Shown here one piece after another: positions 6,978 through 14,865 of a stretch of 34,553 nt of DNA. The stretch spans positions 1-34,553 of the forward strand of contig NJEE01000026.1 of NCBI GenBank assembly GCA_002255045.1, in the 5' to 3' direction. This DNA comes from Candidatus Bathyarchaeota archaeon ex4484_205. GTDB lineage: Archaea > Thermoproteota > EX4484-205. Under the pieces are notes generated by a model, which worked only from the letters and a program-made list of their open reading frames with translations, was not told where the DNA came from and searched no databases. The position numbers and the translations under genes are program-made. The number at the start of each line of letters is the position of its first letter. The stretch's first letter is position 1.

Positions 6978-7553
6978 GACTTCTAACTTCTCGCTCTCTG
7001 AACATAAGGTCTCCAGACTTCCCTTATTCTCGATAAAGCCTCTACCTATAATCAAATCTCCCGCCGCTAGATGAAAGTCGGGCTCAGGTCTGTATTTCCA
7101 CTTTTCACCTCGTTTTATGGCAATTATGTTCATAGAGGATTCTTCCTCTACGTCCTCGACACTCATTCCCTCACTCCATGAACCCTTTTTCACGACAGCA
7201 AGCTCCACTATTTCTTCAGATTCTTCTAGCGCAGATTTTACTATTGGGTGAGTATGTTTAAGTCTCAGAACGATCTCCGCAATGTTTGAGGCAGCATCAG
7301 CCAAATTTTCGGCAGCATAACCTATTCTAACAAGACCTAAAATACCTTCTTTATTCCCTCCCTTATTCAATTCCAACACTTTAAGTTCAAATTCCGTGTG
7401 AAGCTCGTCAAAGGATTCTTCTAACCTTAGAATTTCTTCACTCAAAGTCTTATGATTGTATAAAAGAGCTAGAAAGGCGAGGTCTATCATCATTTCAGAG
7501 GTCTCCTTCAGCTCTATCAGCAGATCTTTTACTGACTGAACTTTATTTTTCAT
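6960..7553 (-). CDS. PhoU-like/TrkA-C domain protein (COG3273 type), copy 2
   Basis: A 197-residue protein with an N-terminal helical PhoU-like region (SVKDLLIELKETSEMMIDLA, then LRLEESFDELHTEFEL) and a C-terminal TrkA-C/RCK-like domain (LHLAAGDLIIGRG-type ending, here DFHLAAGDLIIGRG). These proteins are suspected regulators of cation transport, but the family role is not established. The start is set by TAAAGGAGGTGAATCCT, which puts the ATG at 7553 five bases after the ribosome binding site; the GTG at 7562 lies inside that site. It overlaps the 3' end of its paralogue by 11 bases, so the pair is translationally coupled. Confidence 0.8.
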   Translation of the reverse strand: MKNKVQSVKDLLIELKETSEMMIDLAFLALLYNHKTLSEEILRLEESFDELHTEFELKVLELNKGGNKEGILGLVRIGYAAENLADAASNIAEIVLRLKHTHPIVKSALEESEEIVELAVVKKGSWSEGMSVEDVEEESSMNIIAIKRGEKWKYRPEPDFHLAAGDLIIGRGFIENKGSLETLCSESEKLEVSESSS

Positions 7554-8136
7554 AGGATTCACCTCCTTTACAAAGATCGATTACTTCTTCTAATCCCTCA
7601 CGGTCACCTCTCAGAATCAGAATATCACCGCTCTTTACCACATCAGAACCAGAGGGGTCAATTATAAACTCGACACCCCTACGTATAGCTGCAACATCAA
7701 CACCATAACGCTGAGGCAGCATGAGGGTGCTTAGAGATTTCCCGACGAAAGGAGAGTTAGGAGAAACTGTAATTTTGCCCAGTCGCTCTTCTGTAGATTC
7801 AAAGGCCTCCAAAAGAAGGGGATGAATACCTAACCCTCTTAATTCAACTATAGCGATATCGGCTGCAGCATTAGAAATGCCATCAATAGCTGTAGCAGCC
7901 TTGAGTATCCCAGCTACATCTATTGCATCCTCCTTATCACGAACAGCTAGAACAGCATTCATAGTGAGTATATAGGTTAGTTGATCTACCCTTTCTTCAA
8001 GACGGAGGACCTCCTCTGCCAAGTCTTTGTCACGGAATATAACGGAGGAGTATGCTAGGTCAACCATAAGTTGGGATATATTTTTCATCTCAATAAGTAA
8101 GGAGCGTACTGAACAAGGAGTATATGAGAGTTCCAT
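7543..8136 (-). CDS. PhoU-like/TrkA-C domain protein (COG3273 type), copy 1
   Basis: Paralogue of the next gene, with the same order: PhoU-like helices (SVRSLLIEMKNISQLMVDLA, then LRLEERVDQL) and a TrkA-C domain (SGDILILRGDREGLEEVIDL). The ATG at 8136 gives exactly 197 residues, the same as the paralogue, and aligns its first residues; a TATA box at 8189-8198 would place the transcript start near 8165, downstream of the TTG/GTG codons at 8181 and 8178 that would extend it by 15 residues. No transporter gene is adjacent. The tandem pair may form a heteromer; this is inference. Confidence 0.78.
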   Translation of the reverse strand: MELSYTPCSVRSLLIEMKNISQLMVDLAYSSVIFRDKDLAEEVLRLEERVDQLTYILTMNAVLAVRDKEDAIDVAGILKAATAIDGISNAAADIAIVELRGLGIHPLLLEAFESTEERLGKITVSPNSPFVGKSLSTLMLPQRYGVDVAAIRRGVEFIIDPSGSDVVKSGDILILRGDREGLEEVIDLCKGGESYEK

Positions 8137-8188
8137 ACTACTATGAGGTTCTCCTTCGCCCACTGATTGATCCTCCACCAATAGAATG

Positions 8189-8198
8189 AATTAAATAA
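8189..8198 (-). promoter_or_regulatory. TATA box for the PhoU/TrkA-C pair
   Basis: TTATTTAATT on the minus strand. Its expected start of transcription near 8165 supports the ATG at 8136 as the translation start. Confidence 0.4.
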
Positions 8199-8225
8199 CA
8201 ACATCTTAAAAATTTTGGTGTAAGG

Positions 8226-8792
8226 ATGCAGAAGAACAAAGAAATTCTAAGAAAGGTGTATAAGGAGATACGTTTAAAAATAAACAAATCAGATAAAAAA
8301 AGAAAGAGTTTAGAGATATGGAGAAAAATTGAAAAAATGGATATTTATAATAATAAAAAAACAATAATGTTCTATTACTCGAAAGAAAATGAGGTAGATA
8401 CACGATTAATGATAGAAAAAAGCATAAAAGATGGAAAGAGAGTCATTTTACCAAAAATAATTAACGGAGAGCTTTCTCCTATCCAAATAGAGGGCTTAGA
8501 CAGCCTCAGGGAAGGGCCTTACGGAATTAAGGAACCATCAAATGCCAGGAAAGTCGATCTCTCAGAGATAGAACTTATCTTTGTACCCGGTGTAGTATTC
8601 GATAAGAAGGGATATAGAATAGGGTATGGAAAGGGATACTACGATAGATTTCTATCTAAACTCTCCTCGAATACCGTAAAGATAGGTCTGGCATTTAGCG
8701 AACAAATTATTGAACAGATACCTCATGAGGATTGGGATATCAGAATGGACATACTAGTGACTGATAAGGAAGTAATTTACATCAGTGATTAA
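8226..8792 (+). CDS. 5-formyltetrahydrofolate cyclo-ligase
   Basis: Converts 5-formyl-THF to 5,10-methenyl-THF using ATP. The 188-residue protein has the family's basic N-terminal helix, VILPKI with its substrate loop, GPYGIKEP, and the signature FDKKGYRIGYGKGYYDRF that binds ATP/Mg. Its 3' end overlaps the convergent purH by 11 bases. The pairing with purH, whose transformylase uses 10-formyl-THF, fits a tetrahydrofolate C1 pool rather than only a tetrahydromethanopterin one. Locally the gene is much richer in A than its neighbours. Confidence 0.9.
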   Translation: MQKNKEILRKVYKEIRLKINKSDKKRKSLEIWRKIEKMDIYNNKKTIMFYYSKENEVDTRLMIEKSIKDGKRVILPKIINGELSPIQIEGLDSLREGPYGIKEPSNARKVDLSEIELIFVPGVVFDKKGYRIGYGKGYYDRFLSKLSSNTVKIGLAFSEQIIEQIPHEDWDIRMDILVTDKEVIYISD

Positions 8793-10332
8793 AACCTCTT
8801 ATACCGGTAAATATCATACACATCCCGTATTCATTTGCCGCCTCAATGACTTCAGCATCCCTCTTGGAACCACCTGGTTGGATTATAGCAGTTATACCAG
8901 CTTCAGCCATTACATCAATAGAGTCACGGAAGGGGAAGAAGCCATCAGAAGCAAGGCATGCATCCTTGGCTCTTCTACCAGCCTTTTCCACTGCGTGTTG
9001 CACTGCATCTACTCTACTACTTTCACCCCACGCAATGCCAACTGTGGAAGAGCCCTTCGTAATAACTATAGCATTTGAGTAAGTATGTTTAACTACGTTC
9101 CAGGAGTATATCATCGTGGAAAGTTCCTCCTTGGTGGGAGCTCTCTTTGAGACTATTCTCAAATTTTCAGGATGCAAGAGCATACTAGTATCTTCCTGCA
9201 GGAGAAAGCCACCAGACACTTTTATCCATCGAAGGCCGTATGGCCTATAAATATCCAGGCCCGGCAGCTCAAAAATTGTAAGACTTTTCTTGGAAGAAAG
9301 CATTCCAAGAGCTTCTTCCTCAAAATGAGGAGCCATGAGACAGTGAAAGAACTTCTTAGAAAGCTCCCTGGCTACGTCTGAGTCAACATTGCGATTGAAA
9401 ACTACAACACCGCCGAAGGCAGATTTGGAGTCACATTCATAGGCTTTTTTAAAGGCAGTGAGCAAAAACTGAGAAGACGCTACACCACAGGGATTCCTAT
9501 GTTTGATTATCACACAGGTGGGATCTCTAAACTCAGAGATTATTCGCAAACCGGCATCTAGATCGCCAATATTGTTCAAACTGGGTTTTCTAGAGGATAG
9601 GCATATAGCATTTACCACACCTACCTTCTCTACAGGATATCGGTATAAAAATGCCCTTTGGTGAGGATTCTCCCCATACCGTAATTTTCCAGCATATTTT
9701 AGGGGTATCGTTTGGTAATTACTTTCCCACATACCTGTAGTGAAGTTCATGAAGTGAGAGATCAATGCATCATAATATGCAACGTAATTTATTGCATCTA
9801 CAGCTAGCTTCATTCTTGTTTCGGGAGAGGTCTCTCCAAAAGTTTCCAATTCACTTATAACTTGAGAATAGTATGTAGGAGAAGTAAGAATAGTAACATA
9901 TTGATAGTTCTTCACAGCCGCTCTGATGAGAGAAATCCCGCCAATATCAATATAGGTGAGTAGATCGTTGAAGCTCAAGTCGGCCCTCAGGGATAATTCT
10001 TCGTAGGGATAAAGATTAACAGCGATAATGTCAAAGAGAGGAACTTTGTATTTTGTGATCTCTTCAAGGTGTTCTTTGTTGTTCCTGTCACATAATATAC
10101 CTGCATATATTATTGGATGAAGGGTTTTGACTAAACCATTCATCAGGTGTGGGTAACCAGTAATTGAGGATACACTATCTACAAAGACACCATGTTCCTT
10201 CAGATACTGGTATGTTCCTTCGCTGGCATATACATTATACCCTTGTTCTAATAGCTTTCTCGCTAGTAAATCAATATCAGTTTTATCATACACTGAAAGT
10301 AGGGCAGATTTTGGAATAGAAGCATACATCAT
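8782..10332 (-). CDS. purH: Bifunctional AICAR transformylase / IMP cyclohydrolase
   Basis: Catalyses the last two steps of IMP synthesis. The N-terminal IMP cyclohydrolase domain starts SALLSVYDKTDIDLLARKL and continues through INLYPYEE. The C-terminal transformylase domain has KLRYGENPHQRAFLY, IIKHRNPCGVA (the Lys-His of catalysis), SAFGGVVVFNR, SDGFFPFRDS and the end IFTGIRGFNH. It is full length (516 residues). The ATG pair at 10332/10329 is chosen because it begins right before the conserved domain. An ATG at 10398 would add 22 residues without family support, and neither start has a clear ribosome binding site. Many archaea use PurP and PurO instead, so the bacterial-type fused enzyme is notable. 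Confidence 0.95.
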   Translation of the reverse strand: MMYASIPKSALLSVYDKTDIDLLARKLLEQGYNVYASEGTYQYLKEHGVFVDSVSSITGYPHLMNGLVKTLHPIIYAGILCDRNNKEHLEEITKYKVPLFDIIAVNLYPYEELSLRADLSFNDLLTYIDIGGISLIRAAVKNYQYVTILTSPTYYSQVISELETFGETSPETRMKLAVDAINYVAYYDALISHFMNFTTGMWESNYQTIPLKYAGKLRYGENPHQRAFLYRYPVEKVGVVNAICLSSRKPSLNNIGDLDAGLRIISEFRDPTCVIIKHRNPCGVASSQFLLTAFKKAYECDSKSAFGGVVVFNRNVDSDVARELSKKFFHCLMAPHFEEEALGMLSSKKSLTIFELPGLDIYRPYGLRWIKVSGGFLLQEDTSMLLHPENLRIVSKRAPTKEELSTMIYSWNVVKHTYSNAIVITKGSSTVGIAWGESSRVDAVQHAVEKAGRRAKDACLASDGFFPFRDSIDVMAEAGITAIIQPGGSKRDAEVIEAANEYGMCMIFTGIRGFNH

Positions 10333-10604
10333 CAGAGAGAGGTAGTATATGAGACTAATAAAGGTAAAGTGGGCCTCAGAATAACTCTGAAAATTCATCT
10401 AAATTCATCTAAATGCCTTCCCTTCATAGGCCCAAATCTGTAGAAATTGTCTCAATTAATAAATTTTAGCGGAAGAGAATAATAATATAAGGAGATGTGA
10501 CACTCTACTCTATTGTAAAAATGAGAATGGCACACTTCCTTTTTCGGGTTCCTGTAAGGAAGGGTGGGTAGAGCTAAGGGATAGTATTTGAGAGGTGGAG
10601 GATT
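10333..10604. other. Divergent intergenic region between purH and the DUF655-dim1 operon
   Basis: 272 bases without a gene that I can support. It holds AT-rich TATA-like elements for both directions (around 10452-10470 for the minus strand and 10478-10490 for the plus strand), a 10-bp tandem repeat, and a hairpin with a 7-bp stem (CTTCCTT with AAGGAAG, 10535-10562) in what would be the 5' leader of DUF655. A 24-codon plus-strand frame from a GTG near 10497 is too short to trust. Confidence 0.5.
10391..10410. repeat. Two tandem copies of AAATTCATCT near the purH 5' end
   Basis: The 10-base unit AAATTCATCT occurs twice in a row and is followed by AAA. On the minus strand it creates two overlapping GATGAATTTA segments; the proximal one supplies the alternative purH ATG at 10398. 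Confidence 0.8.
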
Positions 10605-11177
10605 TTGTATTCAATTAGGAGAGAAATGAAGAAATATGAGGAGTATGCTTATGTTCTGGATTTTATACCACATGGGTTACCCTCTCGTGAGAGAAGGCAT
10701 GTGGTAACTGCTCTCGCGCAAGTTGTAGGGGAAATGGAGTTCACATTACTAGAGGTAACTATCAAGCCAGGTATAAGGCTAACTCCTGGACAGAGAATTT
10801 ATGTGGGTCGTGGAAGGAGGGAGGAGATAGACCATGTTATAGGTAGAATAAGCTATGACGATTTAACAGAAGATGCAAAAGAGAGGCTTCCACAAATCAT
10901 CAGGAGAATAGTTGAAAACAATGAAAGAAGGTTCATAGAGTTTATAAATACATGTAGACCCATAAGTCCAAAACGCCATTCACTTTCTCTTCTCTCAGGA
11001 ATAGGAAAAAAGTATACAACAATAATTCTTAGGGAAAGGGAGAATAGAAAGTTTGAGTCATTCAAAGAGCTTGAAGAGAGAACAGGAATACATGATATTG
11101 TGGAAATCATAGTGAGGAGGATAGTGGATGAGCTCAGAGGAGATGAGAAGTATCATCTATTCACAAGACGAAGATAG
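10605..11177 (+). CDS. DUF655 RNA/DNA-binding protein with helix-hairpin-helix
   Basis: A 190-residue archaeal protein of COG1491. It starts with the EEYAYVLDFIPHG block, has a basic OB-like segment (LTPGQRIYVGRGRREEIDHV) and a C-terminal helix-hairpin-helix (RHSLSLLSGIGKKYTTIILR). It is conserved next to the Dim1/KsgA gene in archaea and probably binds RNA in ribosome biogenesis; its exact role is not known. The TTG at 10605 follows GGTGGAGGA and is taken as start, but an ATG at 10626 after AGGAGA would begin closer to the conserved block. The rpl21e and rpoF genes often found just upstream in archaea are absent here. Confidence 0.85.
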   Translation: MYSIRREMKKYEEYAYVLDFIPHGLPSRERRHVVTALAQVVGEMEFTLLEVTIKPGIRLTPGQRIYVGRGRREEIDHVIGRISYDDLTEDAKERLPQIIRRIVENNERRFIEFINTCRPISPKRHSLSLLSGIGKKYTTIILRERENRKFESFKELEERTGIHDIVEIIVRRIVDELRGDEKYHLFTRRR

Positions 11178-11994
11178 AATATATCAACTTAAATATTTAA
11201 TGAAGAAATATAAATTTAGGCCGTCCAGAAGAAAGAGTCAACATTTTATGATAAATTATAAAATAATGAAAGATATGATAGAACTTGCGGAAATTTCAAA
11301 TAAAGATGTAGTTTTGGATATTGGGGCGGGAGATGGAGAGCTCACAGAAAGAATAGCAAAATACGCAAGAAGGGTGTATGCAATAGAATATGATAGAACA
11401 CTATGCAAAATATTGAGACGTAGATTTAAGAGAAGTAAAAAGGTGAAAGTAATTGAGGGAGATTTTTTAAAGATAGATATTCCATTTTTTAATAAAATAG
11501 TTTCAAACCCTCCCTTTCATATATCTTCAGAGATACTTTTCAAAATATTCGAATATGACTTCGAGGTAGGAGTAATAACCTTCCAAAAGGAGTTTGCGGA
11601 GAGAATTACTGCGAGGCCGGGTGAGAAGAAGTATGGACGTTTAAGTGCCGTTGCACAGTTAATAGCTGAGGTGAGAATCTATAGAGACCTTGAGCCTAAG
11701 ATGTTTTATCCGAGCCCTAAAACTTTTGTGAGTATTCTGAAGATAAGACCTTACAGCAGAGATATACGTCTACATGTGAAGAGATATGGACGTCATCTAG
11801 CTTACATATTTACTCAGAGGAGGAGGAAGGTGAGAAAGGTTGTAAAAGAGTACTTGAGGAAATATGATATAGATCCAGATGCTTCAGATATAAAGAGATT
11901 TTTGAATAAAATGCCTAAAAAAAGAGTTTTTCAACTAACTCCAGAAGAAGCATTAGAAATATCCATAAATATTGCAAATATATTGAAGAAATAA
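11128..11994 (+). CDS. ksgA: 16S rRNA dimethyladenosine transferase (Dim1/KsgA)
   Basis: Dimethylates the two adjacent adenines at the end of helix 45 of 16S rRNA, late in small-subunit assembly. The 288-residue Rossmann methyltransferase has RKSQHFMIN, the SAM motif VLDIGAGDGELTE, acidic AIEYD, EGDFLKID, and the C-terminal domain start PKMFYPSPKTFVSILK. The catalytic motif reads NPPF where family members usually have NLPY. The ATG at 11128 follows GGAGG at good spacing; the gene overlaps DUF655 by 50 bases, so the two are coupled. Confidence 0.93.
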   Translation: MSSEEMRSIIYSQDEDRIYQLKYLMKKYKFRPSRRKSQHFMINYKIMKDMIELAEISNKDVVLDIGAGDGELTERIAKYARRVYAIEYDRTLCKILRRRFKRSKKVKVIEGDFLKIDIPFFNKIVSNPPFHISSEILFKIFEYDFEVGVITFQKEFAERITARPGEKKYGRLSAVAQLIAEVRIYRDLEPKMFYPSPKTFVSILKIRPYSRDIRLHVKRYGRHLAYIFTQRRRKVRKVVKEYLRKYDIDPDASDIKRFLNKMPKKRVFQLTPEEALEISINIANILKK

Positions 11995-11995
11995 T

Positions 11996-13003
11996 CTATT
12001 TTAAGCGAATTTCCACAATATCTCCATCTTTCACTTTGAAGTCTAGGCCCACTCTAAAAATTTTGCCCTCACGCCATAGCTTCGCATATTTAAACATAGA
12101 TAAGAAGTCCCGATGAATGCGGGCAGCTACATCTCTAACTGTAGAACCTTTCTTCAGGAGTATAGGTTTCTTTGAGGGAGGCCCCCCGATAGGTTTTGTA
12201 AAAATTCGGACCCACTCCCCTGCATTCAATATAGCCTTATAAAGAAAGGATAAGGGATCCTCTTTCACTGATATGCTGTACACTGGAAAGAAGTTTCTGA
12301 ACTTCGATTTGATGATATCTTGATAATTTTTATCAAGATTTTTGAGGTTGAGCAGAAGGATCAGAGGTTTTACCTTAGAACCTGGTCTTATCGCAGCCTC
12401 CAGATCCGGGAACTTAGTATTTTCTTGAGCAGGACCAGGAGGGGTGCTGAAAAAGATGCCATATTCTTCACATTTTTCTATGAAAGACAGCTGGGGCAAG
12501 AGCTCGTTATTACTATCGACCAAAAAAATTATGAGATCGCTACTATTCAATGCATCTAATTGAAGGGAAGTCAGCGGGTTTTGAGGAATATATGCAGGTA
12601 CTTCAATAAACTTGAAATATACCCCCGCATATTTCGAGGTTCCGACCTGAGGTGAGAGCGTAGTATAAGGCAGACCAGTTATTTTAGGTTTGGTATTTGT
12701 AAGTCTCGCAAGTAACGTACTTTTACCTGAGAGAGTGACGCCGAAGAGGGAAATAAGCAGTTCAGATTCCCCTTTTCGAAGAAAAGGGGGAGGTTTTCTC
12801 TTTGATTTCTTTCTTTTTCTTTCAATTTCCGTCTGTAATGCAGCTATTTGACGTTTGACTCTCATACGGAGTTTTTCGGTCCCTTTATGTTTGGGAATCA
12901 TGGACAAGTAAAGCTGAAGATTTCTGAGCTTTTCCTCAGGAGATCTGCTTTCTAAAACTTTTTTATATTGAGCTTCTGCCTGAGGCGGGAGATTTGTCAC
13001 CAT
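11996..13003 (-). CDS. TGS-domain GTPase-like protein with degenerate G3 and G4 motifs
   Basis: A 335-residue protein of the DRG/Obg-related TGS family. Order: N-terminal helical region with IPKHKGTEKLRMRVKRQIAA, P-loop GVTLSGKST (residues 88-96), then a C-terminal TGS domain (LLKKGSTVRDVAARIHRDF to VKDGDIVEIRLK). The usual DxPG of G3 is EVPAYI, and the NKxD of G4 is LNLKNLDK, so base specificity may differ. The ATG at 13003 follows GGTGGTGAG and is preferred over the GTG at 13018. It starts inside the 3' end of trmJ (41-base overlap), suggesting coupled translation and a tRNA or ribosome role. Confidence 0.85.
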   Translation of the reverse strand: MVTNLPPQAEAQYKKVLESRSPEEKLRNLQLYLSMIPKHKGTEKLRMRVKRQIAALQTEIERKRKKSKRKPPPFLRKGESELLISLFGVTLSGKSTLLARLTNTKPKITGLPYTTLSPQVGTSKYAGVYFKFIEVPAYIPQNPLTSLQLDALNSSDLIIFLVDSNNELLPQLSFIEKCEEYGIFFSTPPGPAQENTKFPDLEAAIRPGSKVKPLILLLNLKNLDKNYQDIIKSKFRNFFPVYSISVKEDPLSFLYKAILNAGEWVRIFTKPIGGPPSKKPILLKKGSTVRDVAARIHRDFLSMFKYAKLWREGKIFRVGLDFKVKDGDIVEIRLK

Positions 13004-13721
13004 CCTTCTCACCACCACTTTGGATGGTTTCTCTTATATGTCGTAAGACCCCCAAAAGTAAAGTTGTTTCTCTTTTTGAAGGATAGCTTCTACACAAGAT
13101 ATTTCGGAAGGCTTTTTTAGAGTACCTAATTTTATGTGGAGGAATACCAGAGAAATCAACGAGGGTATCAAACTCCTTAATCAGCTGATTTAGAATAGAG
13201 GAATTTGGGGCATCTCTAATATTCTTTCTAGGACGTCGGCGACTTAAGAAGAGTTCATAAAGTATAATACCCACGGAAACAGCGAGATTGAGTGTAGGAT
13301 ATTTTGGATTACTCGGGATTTTTACTAAAATGTCACAGCTATCTAGAACCTTTTTGGGAAGTCCGAAGTCTTCTCTTCCGAATAGGATAGCTGGGGAAGA
13401 ATATTTAGCAAGGAATGAGGAGAGTTCTCTGGGAGTTATGGCAGTTCGGAAGACATTTCTCCCACCATAATTTAACTTAGCGGAGGTACCTATTATTGCA
13501 TCAGAACCCTCTAAGGCTGCTTCTAGAGATGTGAAAATTCTCGCATTACGCAGAATAGACTCACCATGCATTGAGTAAGCATATGCCTCCTCACCAATAG
13601 AGACCTGGGGATTGACCAAAACCAAGTTACTAAAAGAAAAATTATGCATTATTCTAGCAACCATCCCTATATTTCCTTCATATTTTGGCTCAACAAGCAC
13701 CACTCTTAGCTCTTCACTCAT
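12963..13721 (-). CDS. trmJ: SPOUT tRNA 2'-O-methyltransferase (TrmJ-like)
   Basis: A 252-residue TrmH-superfamily methyltransferase. It has the N-terminal VLVEPKYEGNIGMVARIM motif (Asn and Arg of motif 1), ILFGREDFGLP (motif 2) and NPKYPTLNLAVSVGIILYE (motif 3, trefoil knot SAM site). Archaeal TrmJ methylates the ribose at position 32 of tRNA anticodon loops. The C-terminal extension (RETTLLLGVLRHIRETI) is typical of the TrmJ branch. Start at ATG 13721; a GTG directly before it is possible. It is divergent from rpl10e and overlaps the TGS GTPase. Confidence 0.88.
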   Translation of the reverse strand: MSEELRVVLVEPKYEGNIGMVARIMHNFSFSNLVLVNPQVSIGEEAYAYSMHGESILRNARIFTSLEAALEGSDAIIGTSAKLNYGGRNVFRTAITPRELSSFLAKYSSPAILFGREDFGLPKKVLDSCDILVKIPSNPKYPTLNLAVSVGIILYELFLSRRRPRKNIRDAPNSSILNQLIKEFDTLVDFSGIPPHKIRYSKKAFRNILCRSYPSKRETTLLLGVLRHIRETIQSGGEKDGDKSPASGRSSI

Positions 13722-13748
13722 CACTACTTAAACACATCCTAAAGTAAA

Positions 13749-13758
13749 GATAAAAATA
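13749..13758 (+). promoter_or_regulatory. TATA box of the rpl10e operon
   Basis: GATAAAAATA is centred about 33 bases upstream of the ATG at 13787, giving a leader of a few bases. Confidence 0.5.
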
Positions 13759-13786
13759 CAAGCCAAGCACTATCCTCTTTAATACC

Positions 13787-14284
13787 ATGGGTAAGAACAA
13801 ATCACTAAAACAAATGCCATACACTAGGAAGGAGTATATTTCAAGTATTCCTGGAATTAGGCTGGCTAAGATGACCTTAGGCACAGCAAGGGACGATTAT
13901 AAAGTTCTATATGAAATAAGGACACAAAAGAAAGGTCTAGTTAGTGATAGAGCATTAGAATCCATTAGAATAATGGTAAATAAAATTCTTCAAAAAGAGA
14001 TAGGACAGGGAAATTATTTACTGAAGGTGATTAAGTACCCACATATAATCCTAAGAAAACATAAAATGCTGACGGGGGCTGGAGCAGATAGATTAAGTGA
14101 GGGAATGAAGAGAGCATATGGGAAGCCTATCGGATTGGCAGCAAAAGTCAAGGAAAATGATGTGTTATTGAAAATATGGATGCTTGAAGAAAGACCACGA
14201 TTGATGAAGAGAATTCTCCGAGTTATTAGTCCAAAGATTCCAGTAGGGTGTAGACTGGCAGTATCCAAATTGGAGGCAGCCTAA
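13787..14284 (+). CDS. rpl10e: 50S ribosomal protein L10e (uL16 family)
   Basis: The large-subunit protein that sits near the tRNA acceptor ends. The 165 residues follow the archaeal L10e pattern: a basic start with YTRKEYI, IPGIRLAKMTLG, the long helix RALESIRIMVNKILQK, YPHIILRKHKMLTGAGADRL and the end IPVGCRLAVSKL. It starts a tight cluster: csl4 begins one base after its stop. The loop MLTGAGADRLSEGM is where P-site tRNA approaches in structures of the family. Confidence 0.96.
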   Translation: MGKNKSLKQMPYTRKEYISSIPGIRLAKMTLGTARDDYKVLYEIRTQKKGLVSDRALESIRIMVNKILQKEIGQGNYLLKVIKYPHIILRKHKMLTGAGADRLSEGMKRAYGKPIGLAAKVKENDVLLKIWMLEERPRLMKRILRVISPKIPVGCRLAVSKLEAA

Positions 14285-14285
14285 A

Positions 14286-14864
14286 GTGCTGAGAAAAACG
14301 GTAAATGAGAGAGTTGGGCAGTTCGTATTACCTGGTCAAACGGTTGGAGTAGTGGAGGAATTTAATCCTGGTATAGGAACATTTGAGGTGAATGGGTCTA
14401 TATATTCAAAGATAATCGGAACTATAGTAATAGATATGTACACCAGGACAATCTCGGTGGCCAGAAGAGGGAAGGGCCCGATTTTCCCGATAAGAGGGAA
14501 TATTGTTGAGGGACAAGTGACTGCTGTTCTGCAGAATAAGATCGTCTTTGTGAACATATATAAAGTGGGAAAGATTTATCTGAATAGACCTTTTACAGGA
14601 ATTATTTACATCAGTCGTGTTTCCAGAGAATACATTAAAAATTTGTTAAAATATGTAAAACCAGGAGATTTAGTAAAAGCGAAAGTTATATCTATAAAAA
14701 ATGGGGCATTTCAGCTGTCTTTAATAGGGGAGAAATTGGGGGTTATCAGAGGATATTGCTCACAATGTGGACAGACACTCGTAAGGAGAGGAAAGAAACT
14801 TTATTGTCCTACATGTAATAGATATGAAGAAAGGAAAATTGCTGTAGATTATGGTGAGGTGTGA
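14286..14864 (+). CDS. csl4: Exosome RNA-binding subunit Csl4
   Basis: A cap subunit of the archaeal RNA exosome that recruits RNA and, in known cases, DnaG. The 192-residue protein has an N-terminal domain (VLPGQTVGVVEEFNPG), an S1 domain in the middle (VEGQVTAVLQNKIVFVNI to VKAKVISIKNGAFQLSL) and a C-terminal zinc ribbon CSQCGQTLVRRGKKLYCPTC. The start is GTG at 14286. The rpl10e-csl4-rpoL order is found in many archaea. Confidence 0.95.
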   Translation: MLRKTVNERVGQFVLPGQTVGVVEEFNPGIGTFEVNGSIYSKIIGTIVIDMYTRTISVARRGKGPIFPIRGNIVEGQVTAVLQNKIVFVNIYKVGKIYLNRPFTGIIYISRVSREYIKNLLKYVKPGDLVKAKVISIKNGAFQLSLIGEKLGVIRGYCSQCGQTLVRRGKKLYCPTCNRYEERKIAVDYGEV

Positions 14865-14865
14865 G

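Noticed and set aside
10333-10398. N-terminal extension of PurH as a targeting or membrane segment
   Set aside because: The extra 22 residues from the ATG at 10398 have no family support and lie outside the conserved domain, with no clear ribosome binding site.
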